DNA from: Sporopachydermia quercuum
Taxonomy: Eukaryota; Ascomycota; Sporopachydermiomycetes; Sporopachydermiales; Sporopachydermiaceae
DNA: 64,000 nt
NCBI GenBank assembly: GCA_001599295.1
Contig: BCGN01000003.1
Span: 349,148-413,147 of the forward strand
Direction of reading: 5' to 3'
In this document: positions 13,157-24,457 of the stretch, piece after piece
How positions within the stretch are numbered: position 1 is the first letter of the stretch
Layout of the letters: each line of letters opens with the position of its first letter
Notes under the pieces: generated by a model
Told to the model about the DNA's origin: nothing
The model's input: the letters and a program-made list of their open reading frames with translations, nothing else
Databases searched by the model: none
Translations under genes and position numbers: made by a program

Positions 13157-14411
13157 TGAATGTTTCTTACAACTATCTCGGTTAAAAATACCGATATCGT
13201 TTATGACTATTTTGTGTTCTAGTGCTCACTTTACTTTCCACGTTTAACCTCTCTTTTAGCTTATTTTTTCTTAACACTTCTTTTGGATCTTGCTGATGTT
13301 GGCTTTTGATCAAACCGATGAGTTGAAACGAAACCGCAGCTGTCTTTCAAAATGAGATAAAAGGTCACACAATAGCAAATCTCATTATTAAAACCAAAGA
13401 TAACAAGAATATATATTTTGAACTATGATATATTTTCAAATAGTTTTTCTTTCTCTATCTCATTATTTCTTTATCAAGGATGAAAATTTTCAAGCAGTTG
13501 ATAACAGTAATTTTCGTTTATTACCAGAATACATTTCGCCAATGTGAATTACATACAATACAAGCTTTGCTATCAGAAATTTGTCGTTTGATTATCAAAT
13601 ATAGCGGACAGGTATACCCGGGACAGATGACTACCTTCCCAGTTTTAGGAGGAGGCGAGAAACATTGATGGAGTTGTATGGATAGTGCTTGTGTCGATTG
13701 TTGGGAGAAAGAAGAACAGAGTAATATATATCAATAAAACGTGTATACTTTTCCGGAGAATTAACAAGGATAAATCAGATAGTATTTAATCTATATATCA
13801 ATGAAAATGGCCTGTGTATTTGAGAAAGGAATGGTCTTTGATTCTGATGCACATGAGCTGAGTTGCCCCAAAAGTCTTGTCCGGATAATTTGGAGACTCT
13901 AAACGAACAGATTGTCATATCAGATGTCAATAGATGCGGATAAAATTCCTGAATTGAAGTTAGTCATACCAGTAGTATCCTATAAATAGTCAATCAACAC
14001 TAGATGCAACTATAAAATCAAATGAATTACATCATTAGTGCTTATAAGTTGACTTAAAAAGTCTTGAGTCTGGAATACAAAATACAAGCAGACGACACTA
14101 TTTCCTTTTCCGTAATTTTTGCTAGAATGTAGTGCATCTTTAAGCATGAAAGACGAAACACTTTATAATGTACATGTAAAGGAGGGAAACACTCAAGACT
14201 TTTATTAGAACAGGATATGATTATCAAATTTCGGAAACTATTTTCTTATCTATCATCATTATTACGAGACCAGAACCATGAACTATATCAATCATCTTCT
14301 GAAGTATAGTTGCCTGCCCAATCAATCAAAGTAAGAAGATCAATTTTTTTTGTTTGGAATGAGAATTTGAAATCGGAAACACAAAAGATTGAATCTAGCC
14401 TTTTAAGAACT
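13157..14411. other. Intergenic region between divergent SIW14 and AVT7
   Basis: Shared upstream region. A 62-codon ATG frame at 13480-13668 was judged unconvincing. No repeats or RNA signature recognised. Confidence 0.5.
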
Positions 14412-15758
14412 ATGTCTGAGAACTATACAGTAACAAAGTCTCAGCAATTTGCTGAAGCTTCAACCTACTCATCAGTAGTCAGTTTACTGAAAACTATTGT
14501 TGGTGCTGGTATGCTTGCTATGCCATTTGCTATGAGCAAGGATGGTGTGTTTCTAGGTATCTTTCTTATGATTTTTGCTGGTATCACTTCGTGGTTTGGA
14601 TTATTCTTACAAGGGTATACTGCACAATATGTTCCAAGATACCAAGCGTCTTTCTTTTCAGTATCACAGATCAGTTATCCTGCTTTAAGCGTCGTATTTG
14701 ATTTAGCCATCGCTATAAAATGCTTTGGTGTTGGAGTATCATATTTGATTTTGATAGGTGACCTATTACCACAGATTACGTTGACATTTTTCCCTAACTT
14801 GTCGCCAGATTCTCTATTTTTGACTCGTGTGTTTTGGATAACGTTATTTCTAGTTCTAATAATTGGTCCCCTATGTTATTTGAAAAACTTAGACTCACTG
14901 AAGTTCACTTCTTTGCTTGGACTAGCAGCAATTGTTTATATGGCCCTATTGGTTTATTCTCATTTTTTGATCGGTGATACTAAACCTCAACGAGGTGAAG
15001 TCAATTGGTTTAAAGCACAGGGAGTGAAAGGTGTGTTCTCTACTTTTTCAATAATAGTATATGCGTATACTGGCCAACAAAACATGTTCTCAATTATCAA
15101 TGAAGCCGAAGATAAGAGTTTAGAATCAATAAGTCAGGTTTCTCTGTCGTCGATAGCTATATCTGGGTTCTTGTACATCTCTATCGGATTGACTGGTTAT
15201 TTATCATTCGGATCCAATGTTAACGGTAATATCATAACCCTATATGAACATTCAGTTTTTTCAACAATTGCTCGTATTGCATTTGTTTTTATGGTCATGT
15301 TTTCATATCCTCTTATTGCACATCCCTGCAGAATATCAACCAATAATATACTGCAATGGATATATGATCATTTTTTCAAGTGGAAGAGCAGTCGCGAACC
15401 AGTGAACACCGATGAGACAAATCCTTTGTTAGGAGAAACTAGCACTACAACAGTGAAACTTCCACCATTGGAAGGGTTGAGATTCATTTTAGTCACTACA
15501 GGGCTCCTCACTGCGTCATATTTGACTTCAGTAACAGTTTCGTCTTTTGAAACTGTTTTAGCCGTTGTAGGTGCTACAGGATCAACTTCGATTTCATTCA
15601 TTCTTCCAGGATTATTTGGCTACAAGATAATTGGGTCAAATGCAGAGTCGGCAGAAATTCCTCTGAAAGAATTGGTTTTGAAATACCTCTCATTAATTTT
15701 AACAGTTTGGGGATTTTTTGTCATGTTTGTTTGCTTGGGGCTGATAATCATTGGTTGA
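14412..15758 (+). CDS. AVT7: Avt7-like vacuolar amino acid transporter
   Basis: 448 residues from the first ATG in frame (MSENYTVTKSQQF). A member of the amino acid/auxin permease family with about eleven membrane spans. Avt7 in S. cerevisiae exports neutral amino acids from the vacuole. Block-by-block agreement with Avt7 includes LLKTIVGAGMLAMPFAMSKD in span 1, FDLAIAIKCFGVGVSYLILI, IGDLLPQI, GVFSTFSIIVYAYTGQQNM, IGLTGYLSFGSNVNGN, and near the end VVGATGSTSISFILPG. A hydrophilic loop of about 45 residues (residues 318-360, DETNPLLGETSTTT) precedes the last spans. No intron. The neighbouring GTPase gene is on the same strand 1.9 kb downstream. Confidence 0.85.
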   Translation: MSENYTVTKSQQFAEASTYSSVVSLLKTIVGAGMLAMPFAMSKDGVFLGIFLMIFAGITSWFGLFLQGYTAQYVPRYQASFFSVSQISYPALSVVFDLAIAIKCFGVGVSYLILIGDLLPQITLTFFPNLSPDSLFLTRVFWITLFLVLIIGPLCYLKNLDSLKFTSLLGLAAIVYMALLVYSHFLIGDTKPQRGEVNWFKAQGVKGVFSTFSIIVYAYTGQQNMFSIINEAEDKSLESISQVSLSSIAISGFLYISIGLTGYLSFGSNVNGNIITLYEHSVFSTIARIAFVFMVMFSYPLIAHPCRISTNNILQWIYDHFFKWKSSREPVNTDETNPLLGETSTTTVKLPPLEGLRFILVTTGLLTASYLTSVTVSSFETVLAVVGATGSTSISFILPGLFGYKIIGSNAESAEIPLKELVLKYLSLILTVWGFFVMFVCLGLIIIG

Positions 15759-17627
15759 CATGGGATTGGAGTTGGTTTGTCTTTCTTTTCAACATTATCA
15801 GAGACAGTTACCATATCAAATCCACCTACATAAGGATTGAGTGAGTTTATTACATATTTAAAATTACTACTTTATGTCTTGGTATAGTGTCTCTGTTATT
15901 TGTTTTTACCCTTTCAACTGAAGATGATTAATACCTAAGAAATACACGTGAGTTTTATTGAAGATAGATATCCGATTGCCTCTCTCATTTGACTTAACAA
16001 ATAGAAGAGGAGTTCAAGAACATACATAATTGGTAGAACCAACGGTTGATCACTGCTACAACTGAGAGCAAAACTGGAAAGGGTCGGATGCATTCTGGTA
16101 GTAACAGACTGAGAAGACGGCTTACCGGCAGTGTGAATTGAAAAAGAAAGAAACAACTAGTAAAATATAATATTTCTCTGCTTGAAATACTTCTTCACAA
16201 CATGTCCTCATAAACTTAGCAGAATATAGTTCTCACACAATAGAATCTCAATCCAGCAACTCAACATATCAGACGCGCTCAAGATATTCTAACCAGTTCC
16301 ATGACTAAGCTGTAACAGTTTAATATTGAAACCAACCACTTAAATATAATGTGTTATAATAATGATATAAATAGCTTTCTCCCAAGTTAAGCAATTAATA
16401 TCTTTACTGATCGTGCGAATATAACTTCCTAAATAAGGTTGGCCTTAAAAATAAGCTTTATAATAACCTTAATTTTTGCCGGTAATTGCCGTTCAGCTCA
16501 ACGGCATTTCGAATTTAACGTTACGTAGTTCAATAGTCCTCGTGGTTGATTACTTGCAACTAATTTCATGCTGTATGAAGCGATTCCCCAATATTAAATT
16601 GTCTACAGTGATATAATTGTGATTTTCCAAAAGGATTTCCGTTCACTTTAATGGAGGCTTTCTCCGGATTGCGAATAAAGTAAGCTCAAGAATGGAAGGA
16701 GAAATTCAAAGGCAATTTCTGGAATGTCGTTCCAACGGTTATTTTGACATTATATGTTAGTTGATCACTAGCTCTTAGAATAAGGAAAACTACTAAACCA
16801 AGCCTATTGATTATACACTAGTAAACAAATAATAGCTTGAATATTAAATAAAACATCAAGCACTTATTCTATATCGAGACCGTCACGTAATTCTTCCTTA
16901 TCTATTTCTTCCATTGGAGTACATTCACTATTTGCTCCTTTCTCCATCCCCCATCTCCTACTATCATGGTTTCCTTTATGTAGTAGTTCAAATTAAAGTT
17001 GTGGCACTATTCTTTTAAAGTTGAACTCTTCTTCTCAAAGCAAATAAAACCGGCATCGGAGATAGAAAGAGAAGGAATGGGACATTACTAGAAATTATTC
17101 TTTCAAGCTNTTCTAGCAACTTTTTCTCTGTTCTGTTTAAAAGTTTTGTCACTGAAGCAGGTATCACCAGATTTCATTCGTTCGAATACATGGAGACTTC
17201 AACCGCTTTTAGTGAAATTGAGCAATAATCTCTGAAGTAGAAAGACTGCTTTCATAACTACTGTATATGCACAGTAAGTTTGAGGGGAAGGAAGGAGAAT
17301 AAATATTACAAGAGCATTCGTTATTGGTAGATTGATGTCCAAGAACCTTTGATCATAAGACGAATTTGTTGAGAAAATTGAATCAGAATCTGATAAATAA
17401 TTCATCGCTAAATGAGATTAAACGCGTAGTTCAGACAGTAGAGAAGTGTGACGAAAGAACTGGCCATAAGCATAGGTATATCTCCATTTCCGCAGAAAAA
17501 ACATCTGAAGAACTGGAAATTGATATTGATCATTTGGTTGTTGAGATTGTCATTTTGAAGCAAACATAGAAGGTTCAAAAGTGTACAGATTTTGTTCTCA
17601 GGTAATGACACTCACTATAGAATAAAA
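15759..17627. other. Intergenic region upstream of the orphan GTPase
   Basis: 1.87 kb of AVT7 3' region and GTPase promoter. Short frames only. GTAAGT at 17274 and GTGAGT at 15949 have no open exon before them. Confidence 0.45.
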
Positions 17628-19589
17628 ATGAATCAATTTAACACCAACTTCAATAGTTTATTCAAACAGTATCATGATGAGAGACCTTTGAAAGTTGTTC
17701 TGTTAGGTCAACAGGGATCTGGAAAAACCTCAACAGTTGCAAGGTTGGAATCTGATTTGTTTCTTGACTCATATTATCCTACGATTCAACAATCCGAAAC
17801 TATCGTCAATGGGAAATATCCATTAGCTGTTATATCAGATACTCAAATACCTAACTTAACACCTAATATTTCACCAACGTTCTCGAACCAATCCGGTAAT
17901 AGTGGTGCGTTTTCGCCTGTTCAATCAAATATATCCTCCAGTCCCCCTGTTTTCAGTACAGGCGACTTATCAGATGATGCTTCTAGTACTACTACTAATA
18001 ACTCTCAAAATAGGAAACTATCATTCAGACATAAATTTGGTCGTACAGAAAGCTCGGCCTCCAGTTTAAGAAGTAGTGGAAGTAGCAATCAAACCATTGC
18101 TAGTAGCACTAGCAGTAATAAGGACTTTACAATTCCACAGTCTTCAATTCAATGCTATAAACAATGCTACATGGAATTGATTGATACGCCTGGAATTCCA
18201 TCAGATTTGATACCAAACATATTTGATATCAAACAATCAAAATCAGAAGAGAAGTTATTCAAATCAGTAACCACAATCGAGAATCAAACATTAGTTGGTG
18301 TTAATTCTTTAGGAGTCTCCACTAAAATATGTCCTATTAGTCAAGATATTGATTTATACACAATTATATATAAATTGGATAAAGAGGAATACTCTGATGA
18401 AATGATTAAAGATTTGTACAAGTCAGTAATGGAAAGAGGATCAGATGATAAAACCGAAGTAAGAGATATAAGAGAATTAATTCAAAATGACAAACGGATC
18501 TCATCGCATATCCAACAAAAGCTTGATGTGATTAGATTTCTTTATATATCNTTACATAACGCATATTTGGATCTTATACGCTATTATAAGAAATATGGCG
18601 TTAAAATATCAAAATCCAATCCTTTAGGCTCGTTGAAAAACATCAAGAATAAGAAAGGGCAGATCCCGATTGAAAATTTAGGAGGTGAAGCCGATGAGTA
18701 CAGTTTAAAGCATTCTATTACTCAATCCTGGAGAAAATATAAAGAGTTAGAAGAACAAGAACGTGCAAGGGAACTTTTACGAAAAAGTTCTCAGCAGAAC
18801 TCATCTTCTGCGATATCACTAAGCTCTATCAATACACCTAATGATGGGGAAAATAGTAATAAGTTGTATCAAAGAAAAAAGTACGGTAATATAAAAATTT
18901 CACCAGAGACAGAACAATCACTTTTGGAGAATTACGAACATCTGAAGCTTGCTTATGGGAAGTCCAATTACCAACCATATGCAAGATTCAATAAGTCACA
19001 GTCATCTTCGAATCTTGCGGGGGCTGATATAGATATTAATTTTATGTCAGATGATTTATATCGTCAGCAAAATATTCCTCCAGTACTAGTTGCTATCAAC
19101 GAATTCATACATCTGAATAGAACAATTTTCACAGCAAGTAATGCTGATTTAAAGACAATGACAGAAGAAAGCATCAAAGCTCACATCATTGATTATGAAC
19201 GAGAAGAACTATTCAATCTATGCCAACGAATTAAGTTCGTTCCTATGGATATAAATACTTTTTCTGGTAATGGATTTTTAGATGATAATGAGTCAGAATC
19301 AAGCTATAATCGATTCAAATTCAGCAGTAATACTGACAGTAATGTCGCCAGTGACTACGCAGCGTTTGGTTCAGANATAAGGTCTAGCAATAGTATCTGT
19401 AGTTCATCTGAAGCTCAATCTGTGTTTGAAAAGCATCATGTTGATAAAAGAAGATACCTAAAAGATGCTGATATGAAAAGTGTTATTGGGATACTGATAT
19501 GTGAAAGAGATTTATTCTTTTACGTGAAGTCAAATGATCTGATTAAGATCAAGTCTGAGATGAAGAAAATTGTGAAAAGATTTTTTTGA
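17628..19589 (+). CDS. Orphan Ras-like GTPase with very large insertions
   Basis: 653 residues from the first ATG. Not assigned to any named yeast GTPase. The N-terminus is Ras-like: LKVVLLGQQGSGKTS (P-loop at 27-34) and SYYPTIQQSE at about 49-58, like the Ras switch I PTI motif. A serine/threonine-rich insertion of about 130 residues follows. Then comes LIDTPGIPSDL at about 184-194, a G3-like DTPG, and DLYTIIYKLDKEEYSDEM, which resembles the Ras strand after switch II. A second insertion of roughly 240 residues, partly basic, precedes PPVLVAINEF at about 484, where Ras has the NKxD loop, but here the motif reads NEF. No prenylation box; the protein ends KKIVKRFF. Two ambiguous bases lie in the gene (codons TCN, GAN). 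Whether it binds GTP is unknown. Confidence 0.7.
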   Translation: MNQFNTNFNSLFKQYHDERPLKVVLLGQQGSGKTSTVARLESDLFLDSYYPTIQQSETIVNGKYPLAVISDTQIPNLTPNISPTFSNQSGNSGAFSPVQSNISSSPPVFSTGDLSDDASSTTTNNSQNRKLSFRHKFGRTESSASSLRSSGSSNQTIASSTSSNKDFTIPQSSIQCYKQCYMELIDTPGIPSDLIPNIFDIKQSKSEEKLFKSVTTIENQTLVGVNSLGVSTKICPISQDIDLYTIIYKLDKEEYSDEMIKDLYKSVMERGSDDKTEVRDIRELIQNDKRISSHIQQKLDVIRFLYIXLHNAYLDLIRYYKKYGVKISKSNPLGSLKNIKNKKGQIPIENLGGEADEYSLKHSITQSWRKYKELEEQERARELLRKSSQQNSSSAISLSSINTPNDGENSNKLYQRKKYGNIKISPETEQSLLENYEHLKLAYGKSNYQPYARFNKSQSSSNLAGADIDINFMSDDLYRQQNIPPVLVAINEFIHLNRTIFTASNADLKTMTEESIKAHIIDYEREELFNLCQRIKFVPMDINTFSGNGFLDDNESESSYNRFKFSSNTDSNVASDYAAFGSXIRSSNSICSSSEAQSVFEKHHVDKRRYLKDADMKSVIGILICERDLFFYVKSNDLIKIKSEMKKIVKRFF

Positions 19590-20336
19590 GTTATAGATCA
19601 ATGTGAGTCTGATTTCTGTATATAATAAGGTGAAGATAATGACGANATAACCAACAAAAGCATGAATTTAGTCAGAGAATTCAGTAATAGTAATAGTACA
19701 TGATTTCTGATAGATTTCTCGGTGACGAGTTTCGCATAGAAATAAACTTTTTCTGGTATTTACGAATCGAGAAGGTAGGTCACTAAGTTTATCTGAACGT
19801 TAACTTAAACTAATCATTTCAAGCGGTAGGAACAAAAAGAAATAGTATATCTTCTTAGAAACTTATAACATACAGGAAGTAAGAAATCAGAAGGAAATAC
19901 ATAACATAACTTTCTCACATACTACTTCATTACTATCATTATTCAAGCTCATATGTAGTAGATGTCCCTCCTTCGAATTTCTATACCCTTGANAGTTACG
20001 TTCCATAACGGAATACACTTAAAGTGTCATTATATGATTAGTTAGGTTCAAATATTAAATGTTCACATAATCATAACCTATTTCGTCTATTCCTCGCCCT
20101 GATTATCGAACACCATTTGAGCAATCANTCATTATCAACATGATTAATTAACTATTCGTAGATATATGCTAATAAAAAGCAATGCATTGTCAAGAATTAT
20201 TAGATAAATCTGTCAAAAGACCACGTGGAGACAATGAACTTATAAAACCAAGAATTACATTCTTTTATTTTTGTTTTCGTATCCTGTTCTTTTCTCCTAT
20301 CCATTCATCAGCATCCTTCATCCAGAGAGAAACATT
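19590..20336. other. Intergenic region between GTPase and URK1
   Basis: About 750 bp with three ambiguous bases (19646, 19993, 20129). No gene or repeat seen. An open frame runs into URK1 from 20271 but lacks an ATG before 20337. Confidence 0.45.
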
Positions 20337-21776
20337 ATGCCATCGTCTTCCCATAATCCATCCAATAGTAACAACACTGATNCTGAATCTCTTGATTCAG
20401 GCATAGGAAGAAAAAGATATATTCCACCATGGACATCACCATATATCATTGGTATAGCAGGTATAAGTGGATCAGGTAAAACAAGTGTTGCCTCACAAAT
20501 TATAAAAGCTATTAATCAACCTTGGACTGTTCTGTTATCAATGGATAATTTCTATAGGAATCTAAACCCTGAACAACTAGCGAAAGCATTTAAAAATGAA
20601 TATGACCTTGATGCTCCACAAGCAATTGATCACGAGCTGTTGTATGAAAAATTATTACAATTAAAAGAAGGTCGAAAAGCTGCTATTCCTATTTACTCAT
20701 TTGCTTCCCATTCAAGAACCGATAGAGTGTTCACCATATACGGAGCAGATATAGTCATAGTTGAAGGTATATTTGCTCTTTATGACAAGAGATTGTATGA
20801 CATGATGGACCTCAAAATATACGTGGATACAGATTTAGATGTATGTTTAGCAAGAAGATTAAACAGAGATATAGCTCATAGAGGTAGAGACTTGAATGGA
20901 GTCATGAAGCAATGGGAGCTATTCGTTAAACCCAATGCTGTTGCTCACGTTCGACCAACAATGTCACATGCTGATTTAATCATACCAAGAGGAGCAGATA
21001 ATAAAGTTGCCATAGATATCGTTATCAAACATGTATCAACACAGCTAGAGAAGAGGTCACAAGACCATGTCGAACAATTGGTAAGATTAGGTAAAATGCG
21101 GACAATTGATGATTTAGAAGCTTTAAAGAATCTTCGGCTTCTAGAGCAGACACCGCAAGTGCAAGCTATTGTTACGACTTTGTTGAACATNAAGACCTCC
21201 AGAGATGATTTCATATTTTATTTTGATAGAATAGCCATTCTTTTGATTAACAAAGCTTTGGAGTTTCTTAGCTTTGAAGCAAAAACAGTCACCGTGCCTG
21301 TAACAGGTTGTGAATACCAAGGATTGGAACAGATTGAGCAGTTATGTGCAGTGAATTTAATTCGTGCTGGTGATTGCTTTACATATTCATTGAAGAAAAC
21401 GTATCCCGGTATTGCTGTTGGCAAACTTTTAATTCAGTCTGATGCAAGAACAGGTGAACCGAGACTTCACGCTGAGAATTTACCGCCAATGGTGAGTGAT
21501 AGAAACAACGAAGGAGCAAATGCGCCGCCAATTAAAATATTATTATTTGATGCTCAGATATCATCAGGTTCTGGAGCAATTATGGCTGTTCAAGTACTGC
21601 TAGATCACGATATCAATGCTAGAGATATTGTTTTCGTTAGTTTCCTTGCTTCTAAAATTGGTATCAATAGACTGTTGTCAGCATTTCCTGACATTAATGT
21701 CGTTACTGGTAAAATAACCAACGACAGACAGCTATATAGNAAACGGTTCATTGATTCAAAGTATTTTGGAACATAA
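20337..21776 (+). CDS. URK1: Uridine/cytidine kinase
   Basis: 479 residues, close to S. cerevisiae Urk1 (501). It phosphorylates uridine and cytidine to UMP and CMP in pyrimidine salvage. The N-terminal kinase domain shows the P-loop GIAGISGSGKTSVASQ, LSMDNFYRNLNPEQ, FKNEYDLDAPQAIDHELLYE, YDKRLYDMMDLKIYVD and CLARRLNRDIAHRGRDL. The C-terminal half is a uracil phosphoribosyltransferase-like domain: NLIRAGDCF, GKLLIQSDARTGEP, MAVQVLLDHDINA, ending RFIDSKYFGT. The start is the first ATG in frame (MPSSSHNPSN). In-frame CTG codons fall at conserved hydrophobic sites, for example 21597 in QVLLDHD, which supports CUG as Leu. Three ambiguous bases lie in the gene. Confidence 0.95.
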   Translation: MPSSSHNPSNSNNTDXESLDSGIGRKRYIPPWTSPYIIGIAGISGSGKTSVASQIIKAINQPWTVLLSMDNFYRNLNPEQLAKAFKNEYDLDAPQAIDHELLYEKLLQLKEGRKAAIPIYSFASHSRTDRVFTIYGADIVIVEGIFALYDKRLYDMMDLKIYVDTDLDVCLARRLNRDIAHRGRDLNGVMKQWELFVKPNAVAHVRPTMSHADLIIPRGADNKVAIDIVIKHVSTQLEKRSQDHVEQLVRLGKMRTIDDLEALKNLRLLEQTPQVQAIVTTLLNXKTSRDDFIFYFDRIAILLINKALEFLSFEAKTVTVPVTGCEYQGLEQIEQLCAVNLIRAGDCFTYSLKKTYPGIAVGKLLIQSDARTGEPRLHAENLPPMVSDRNNEGANAPPIKILLFDAQISSGSGAIMAVQVLLDHDINARDIVFVSFLASKIGINRLLSAFPDINVVTGKITNDRQLYXKRFIDSKYFGT

Positions 21777-21928
21777 AATATATGATTTTGGTGCATATTG
21801 GAGGTCAAACGATCATTTCTTCACTCTAGGAGGAATCAGTGACACGATGAATAATATCTAATACTATAAAGTATCTACTACTAATCTAATCGCTATATAG
21901 TAATATCACTACGTTAGTAAATAACTAC

Positions 21929-24457
21929 TTAGAAACCAATCAATCTCATCATCAAATAGCCAACAGTAACAATGATAAGGTATGCAATAACTGAACTTGG
22001 AACACCACGGGTGATGAAATTTGACACTGTGATGTATGGTCTTCCCATTTCATCCACCATACAAATAGCAGTAACATTAGGGAAGCCTGAGGTTGGTAAA
22101 CCCATAGCAGCTGAGCATATTAAAGCGCTTGACATCACAAGTAATCTTGGTTGAGGATCATCTAACTTAGAACCAATTTCTCTAACTAATGGCAAAATAA
22201 TTAATGCGGCTACTGTATGAGAAACAAAGGTCGCAACGACTAGTATCATAGCACCGAAAGTAAGCATTATGCCAAATAGACTGAAGTCCTTCACTATATT
22301 CTGAATAGAGATTGCAATTGTTGCTAGTAGTCCAGATGATGAAACTGCTTTACCTAAAGCTATACCTCCCATGGCCAAAACAATAATTGTCCATAGGAAG
22401 TTATTGAAATCCTCTGCAGTTAAAAGTCCAGTACCGAAGAATAAGACTATAGGAATAATAGCAATGACACCCATATCACCAAAAATACCTTCTAATTGAT
22501 GACTTACGCACCATAAAATAATTGTCCCTATCGTCACTAACGCAATATACCACTGAACAAATGAAAAGTTAGCATCTATTGTTCGAATGGCAACAATATT
22601 GGCACCGGAGATTTTGAAGCTAGACATCAGAAAAACCCAGATCAGTACAACAGCTATAAAGCAAACAGGCAATGCAATGAAAAACCATTGACCCCAAGAA
22701 GCTTGAGGATCCATATTTTCTAAAGCAACAATGTTTTGAGGTGAAGCAATAGGTGATGCCATACCACCAACATTTGAAGCAAGAGCAATACCAAGAATTA
22801 ATGCTTTACCAAAAGGTGAGCCCTTGGGTAATGTTCTTAGTAAAGGTTGAACGATTGAAAAACATAGAACAGGTGCTGCAACGTTGGAAACCCACATAGA
22901 AGCAATCATTGCCACAAACATTACAGTCAATAGAACATTCTTAGGTTCTGTTCCAGCTTTAGAAAGAACCCATGTTGAAATTAGCTTGGCAATCTGAAAC
23001 TTGGATAATGCAGCAGCTAAAGTAAACCCACCTAACAGCAACATAATAACAGAAGTCCACATTGCGGAGAAAATGAATTTGGAAGTATCAGATGCATCCA
23101 TTGGGGTACCATCAGCATTTTTGATTACCTTCAAAATAACAATTAGGAAAGGAATTAAAATCGATGTAACAAACAGTGGTAAAGTCTCTGTTGCCCATAA
23201 CAAAGAGGATAAGATTAATAATGCAAAACATCTGGATTGTATGGGATCACTGAATGTTGGAATAAGAAGCAAGAGAGCAAATATTGATAATATTATCACT
23301 AGTTTAACAAAACGACCATTGAATAAAAATGATGGTATCAGGATTTTATATTTGCCCACATTCAAATATTTCTTTTCATACATCATGTTCTTGCTATCAT
23401 CATCAATGTCTTTTCCACTATTTGCTGCCTGAGTTTTTCTCTCTAAGTCAATCATATCTCTCCAAACAGTATTACGTTCCCAAACGATATATTCCCGTAG
23501 ATGTAATCTGAGCTCTGACTTTGCAGTTTCGATATCAGGACAATTTGCCATTTCAGCATAATCAGCAATTAAATGATCAATTCTTGCATCTAATGATTGA
23601 ATGGTAGAGGGATTGAATACATATGTTGTTTCTAGTAGCTTCAGGTAGTTCGATTTCAATTCTGTTAATAATGACTTATCGAATTTTTTCAAAATTTTAG
23701 CAAAACCAGTCTGATTGAGAGTTATGTAAGATTTTAATTCTGATAACTGAACAAAACACGAAGTAATTCTTTTCTTTAATGTGATTTGCATGTCTGTTAA
23801 AACATCGTATTCATCATCCCAGAACTGAGGAGAAACAGACCTTCCAACAGATGCAGCTCTTAGAGATTTTCTTCTCGATAGTTTTCTACTAAGACGACTG
23901 CCCCTTCTTGGTCGCCCTTTGAATGCCGTTACCTCATCATCATCAGCACTATTGTGGGCTTCAGCCGCTTGATGTATAAGATTTGGATCATGACTTGGAA
24001 AACCATGTTGGGATTCTGGCATACTGCTTCTTCTATCTAAAGGGGANCCGGCTTCTATGTCATCAAATTCATCATCATCATCAGAATCGATACCAGACAA
24101 TCTTCTCGCTCCAAACGTTGGTGTTTTAAAAGTACCTAGGGTCATGTCATTTTGAAACTGCTGAATGTCNACTTCTAGATTGTTGATTTCTTTGAATACT
24201 TCCTTTTCTTTATTACGATAGAAAGTATCAATTTTCTGTAATTCAATATCCAGGGCATCTGTAAAGGCGTTCTCTGGATTTCTGTATCTCGTAGTAATCA
24301 AATGGGCAGCTTCCGTATCATGGTTTTTCTGTTCATTTTCGTAGGCGATGGACTCTCTTTGAAGAGCATATATAAGCTTCTTCAAATTCGAGTAAGCAAT
24401 ATACTTTGAACTCCATTCAGGTACCGCGTTGAATTGAATTGAATGAGAGAACTTCAT
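21929..24457 (-). CDS. PHO91: Vacuolar phosphate transporter Pho91, SPX plus permease
   Basis: 842 residues. The N-terminal SPX domain (about 1-330) begins MKFSHSIQFNAVPEWSSKYI, which matches Pho91 rather than the MRFSHFLKYNAVPEW start of Pho87/Pho90. It continues with KKRITSCFVQLSELKSYITL and NQTGFAKILKKFDKSL. SPX domains bind inositol (pyro)phosphates. The permease half is the DASS/CitMHS type with about 12 spans: MLLLGGFTLAAALSKFQIAK, SMWVSNVAAPVLCFSIVQPL, GIALASNVGGMASPIASPQN, AMGGIALGKAVSSSGLLA, SAAMGLPTSGFPNVTAICMV. In S. cerevisiae Pho91 exports phosphate from the vacuole. The linker at about 110-210 is Ser/Arg-rich and acidic. Two ambiguous bases fall at silent third positions. Convergent with URK1, 152 bp between stops. 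Confidence 0.92.
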   Translation of the reverse strand: MKFSHSIQFNAVPEWSSKYIAYSNLKKLIYALQRESIAYENEQKNHDTEAAHLITTRYRNPENAFTDALDIELQKIDTFYRNKEKEVFKEINNLEXDIQQFQNDMTLGTFKTPTFGARRLSGIDSDDDDEFDDIEAXSPLDRRSSMPESQHGFPSHDPNLIHQAAEAHNSADDDEVTAFKGRPRRGSRLSRKLSRRKSLRAASVGRSVSPQFWDDEYDVLTDMQITLKKRITSCFVQLSELKSYITLNQTGFAKILKKFDKSLLTELKSNYLKLLETTYVFNPSTIQSLDARIDHLIADYAEMANCPDIETAKSELRLHLREYIVWERNTVWRDMIDLERKTQAANSGKDIDDDSKNMMYEKKYLNVGKYKILIPSFLFNGRFVKLVIILSIFALLLLIPTFSDPIQSRCFALLILSSLLWATETLPLFVTSILIPFLIVILKVIKNADGTPMDASDTSKFIFSAMWTSVIMLLLGGFTLAAALSKFQIAKLISTWVLSKAGTEPKNVLLTVMFVAMIASMWVSNVAAPVLCFSIVQPLLRTLPKGSPFGKALILGIALASNVGGMASPIASPQNIVALENMDPQASWGQWFFIALPVCFIAVVLIWVFLMSSFKISGANIVAIRTIDANFSFVQWYIALVTIGTIILWCVSHQLEGIFGDMGVIAIIPIVLFFGTGLLTAEDFNNFLWTIIVLAMGGIALGKAVSSSGLLATIAISIQNIVKDFSLFGIMLTFGAMILVVATFVSHTVAALIILPLVREIGSKLDDPQPRLLVMSSALICSAAMGLPTSGFPNVTAICMVDEMGRPYITVSNFITRGVPSSVIAYLIIVTVGYLMMRLIGF

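Noticed and set aside
13480-13668. 62-codon ATG frame between SIW14 and AVT7
   Set aside because: Length is within chance for AT-rich DNA and no family is recognised; kept only as a note.
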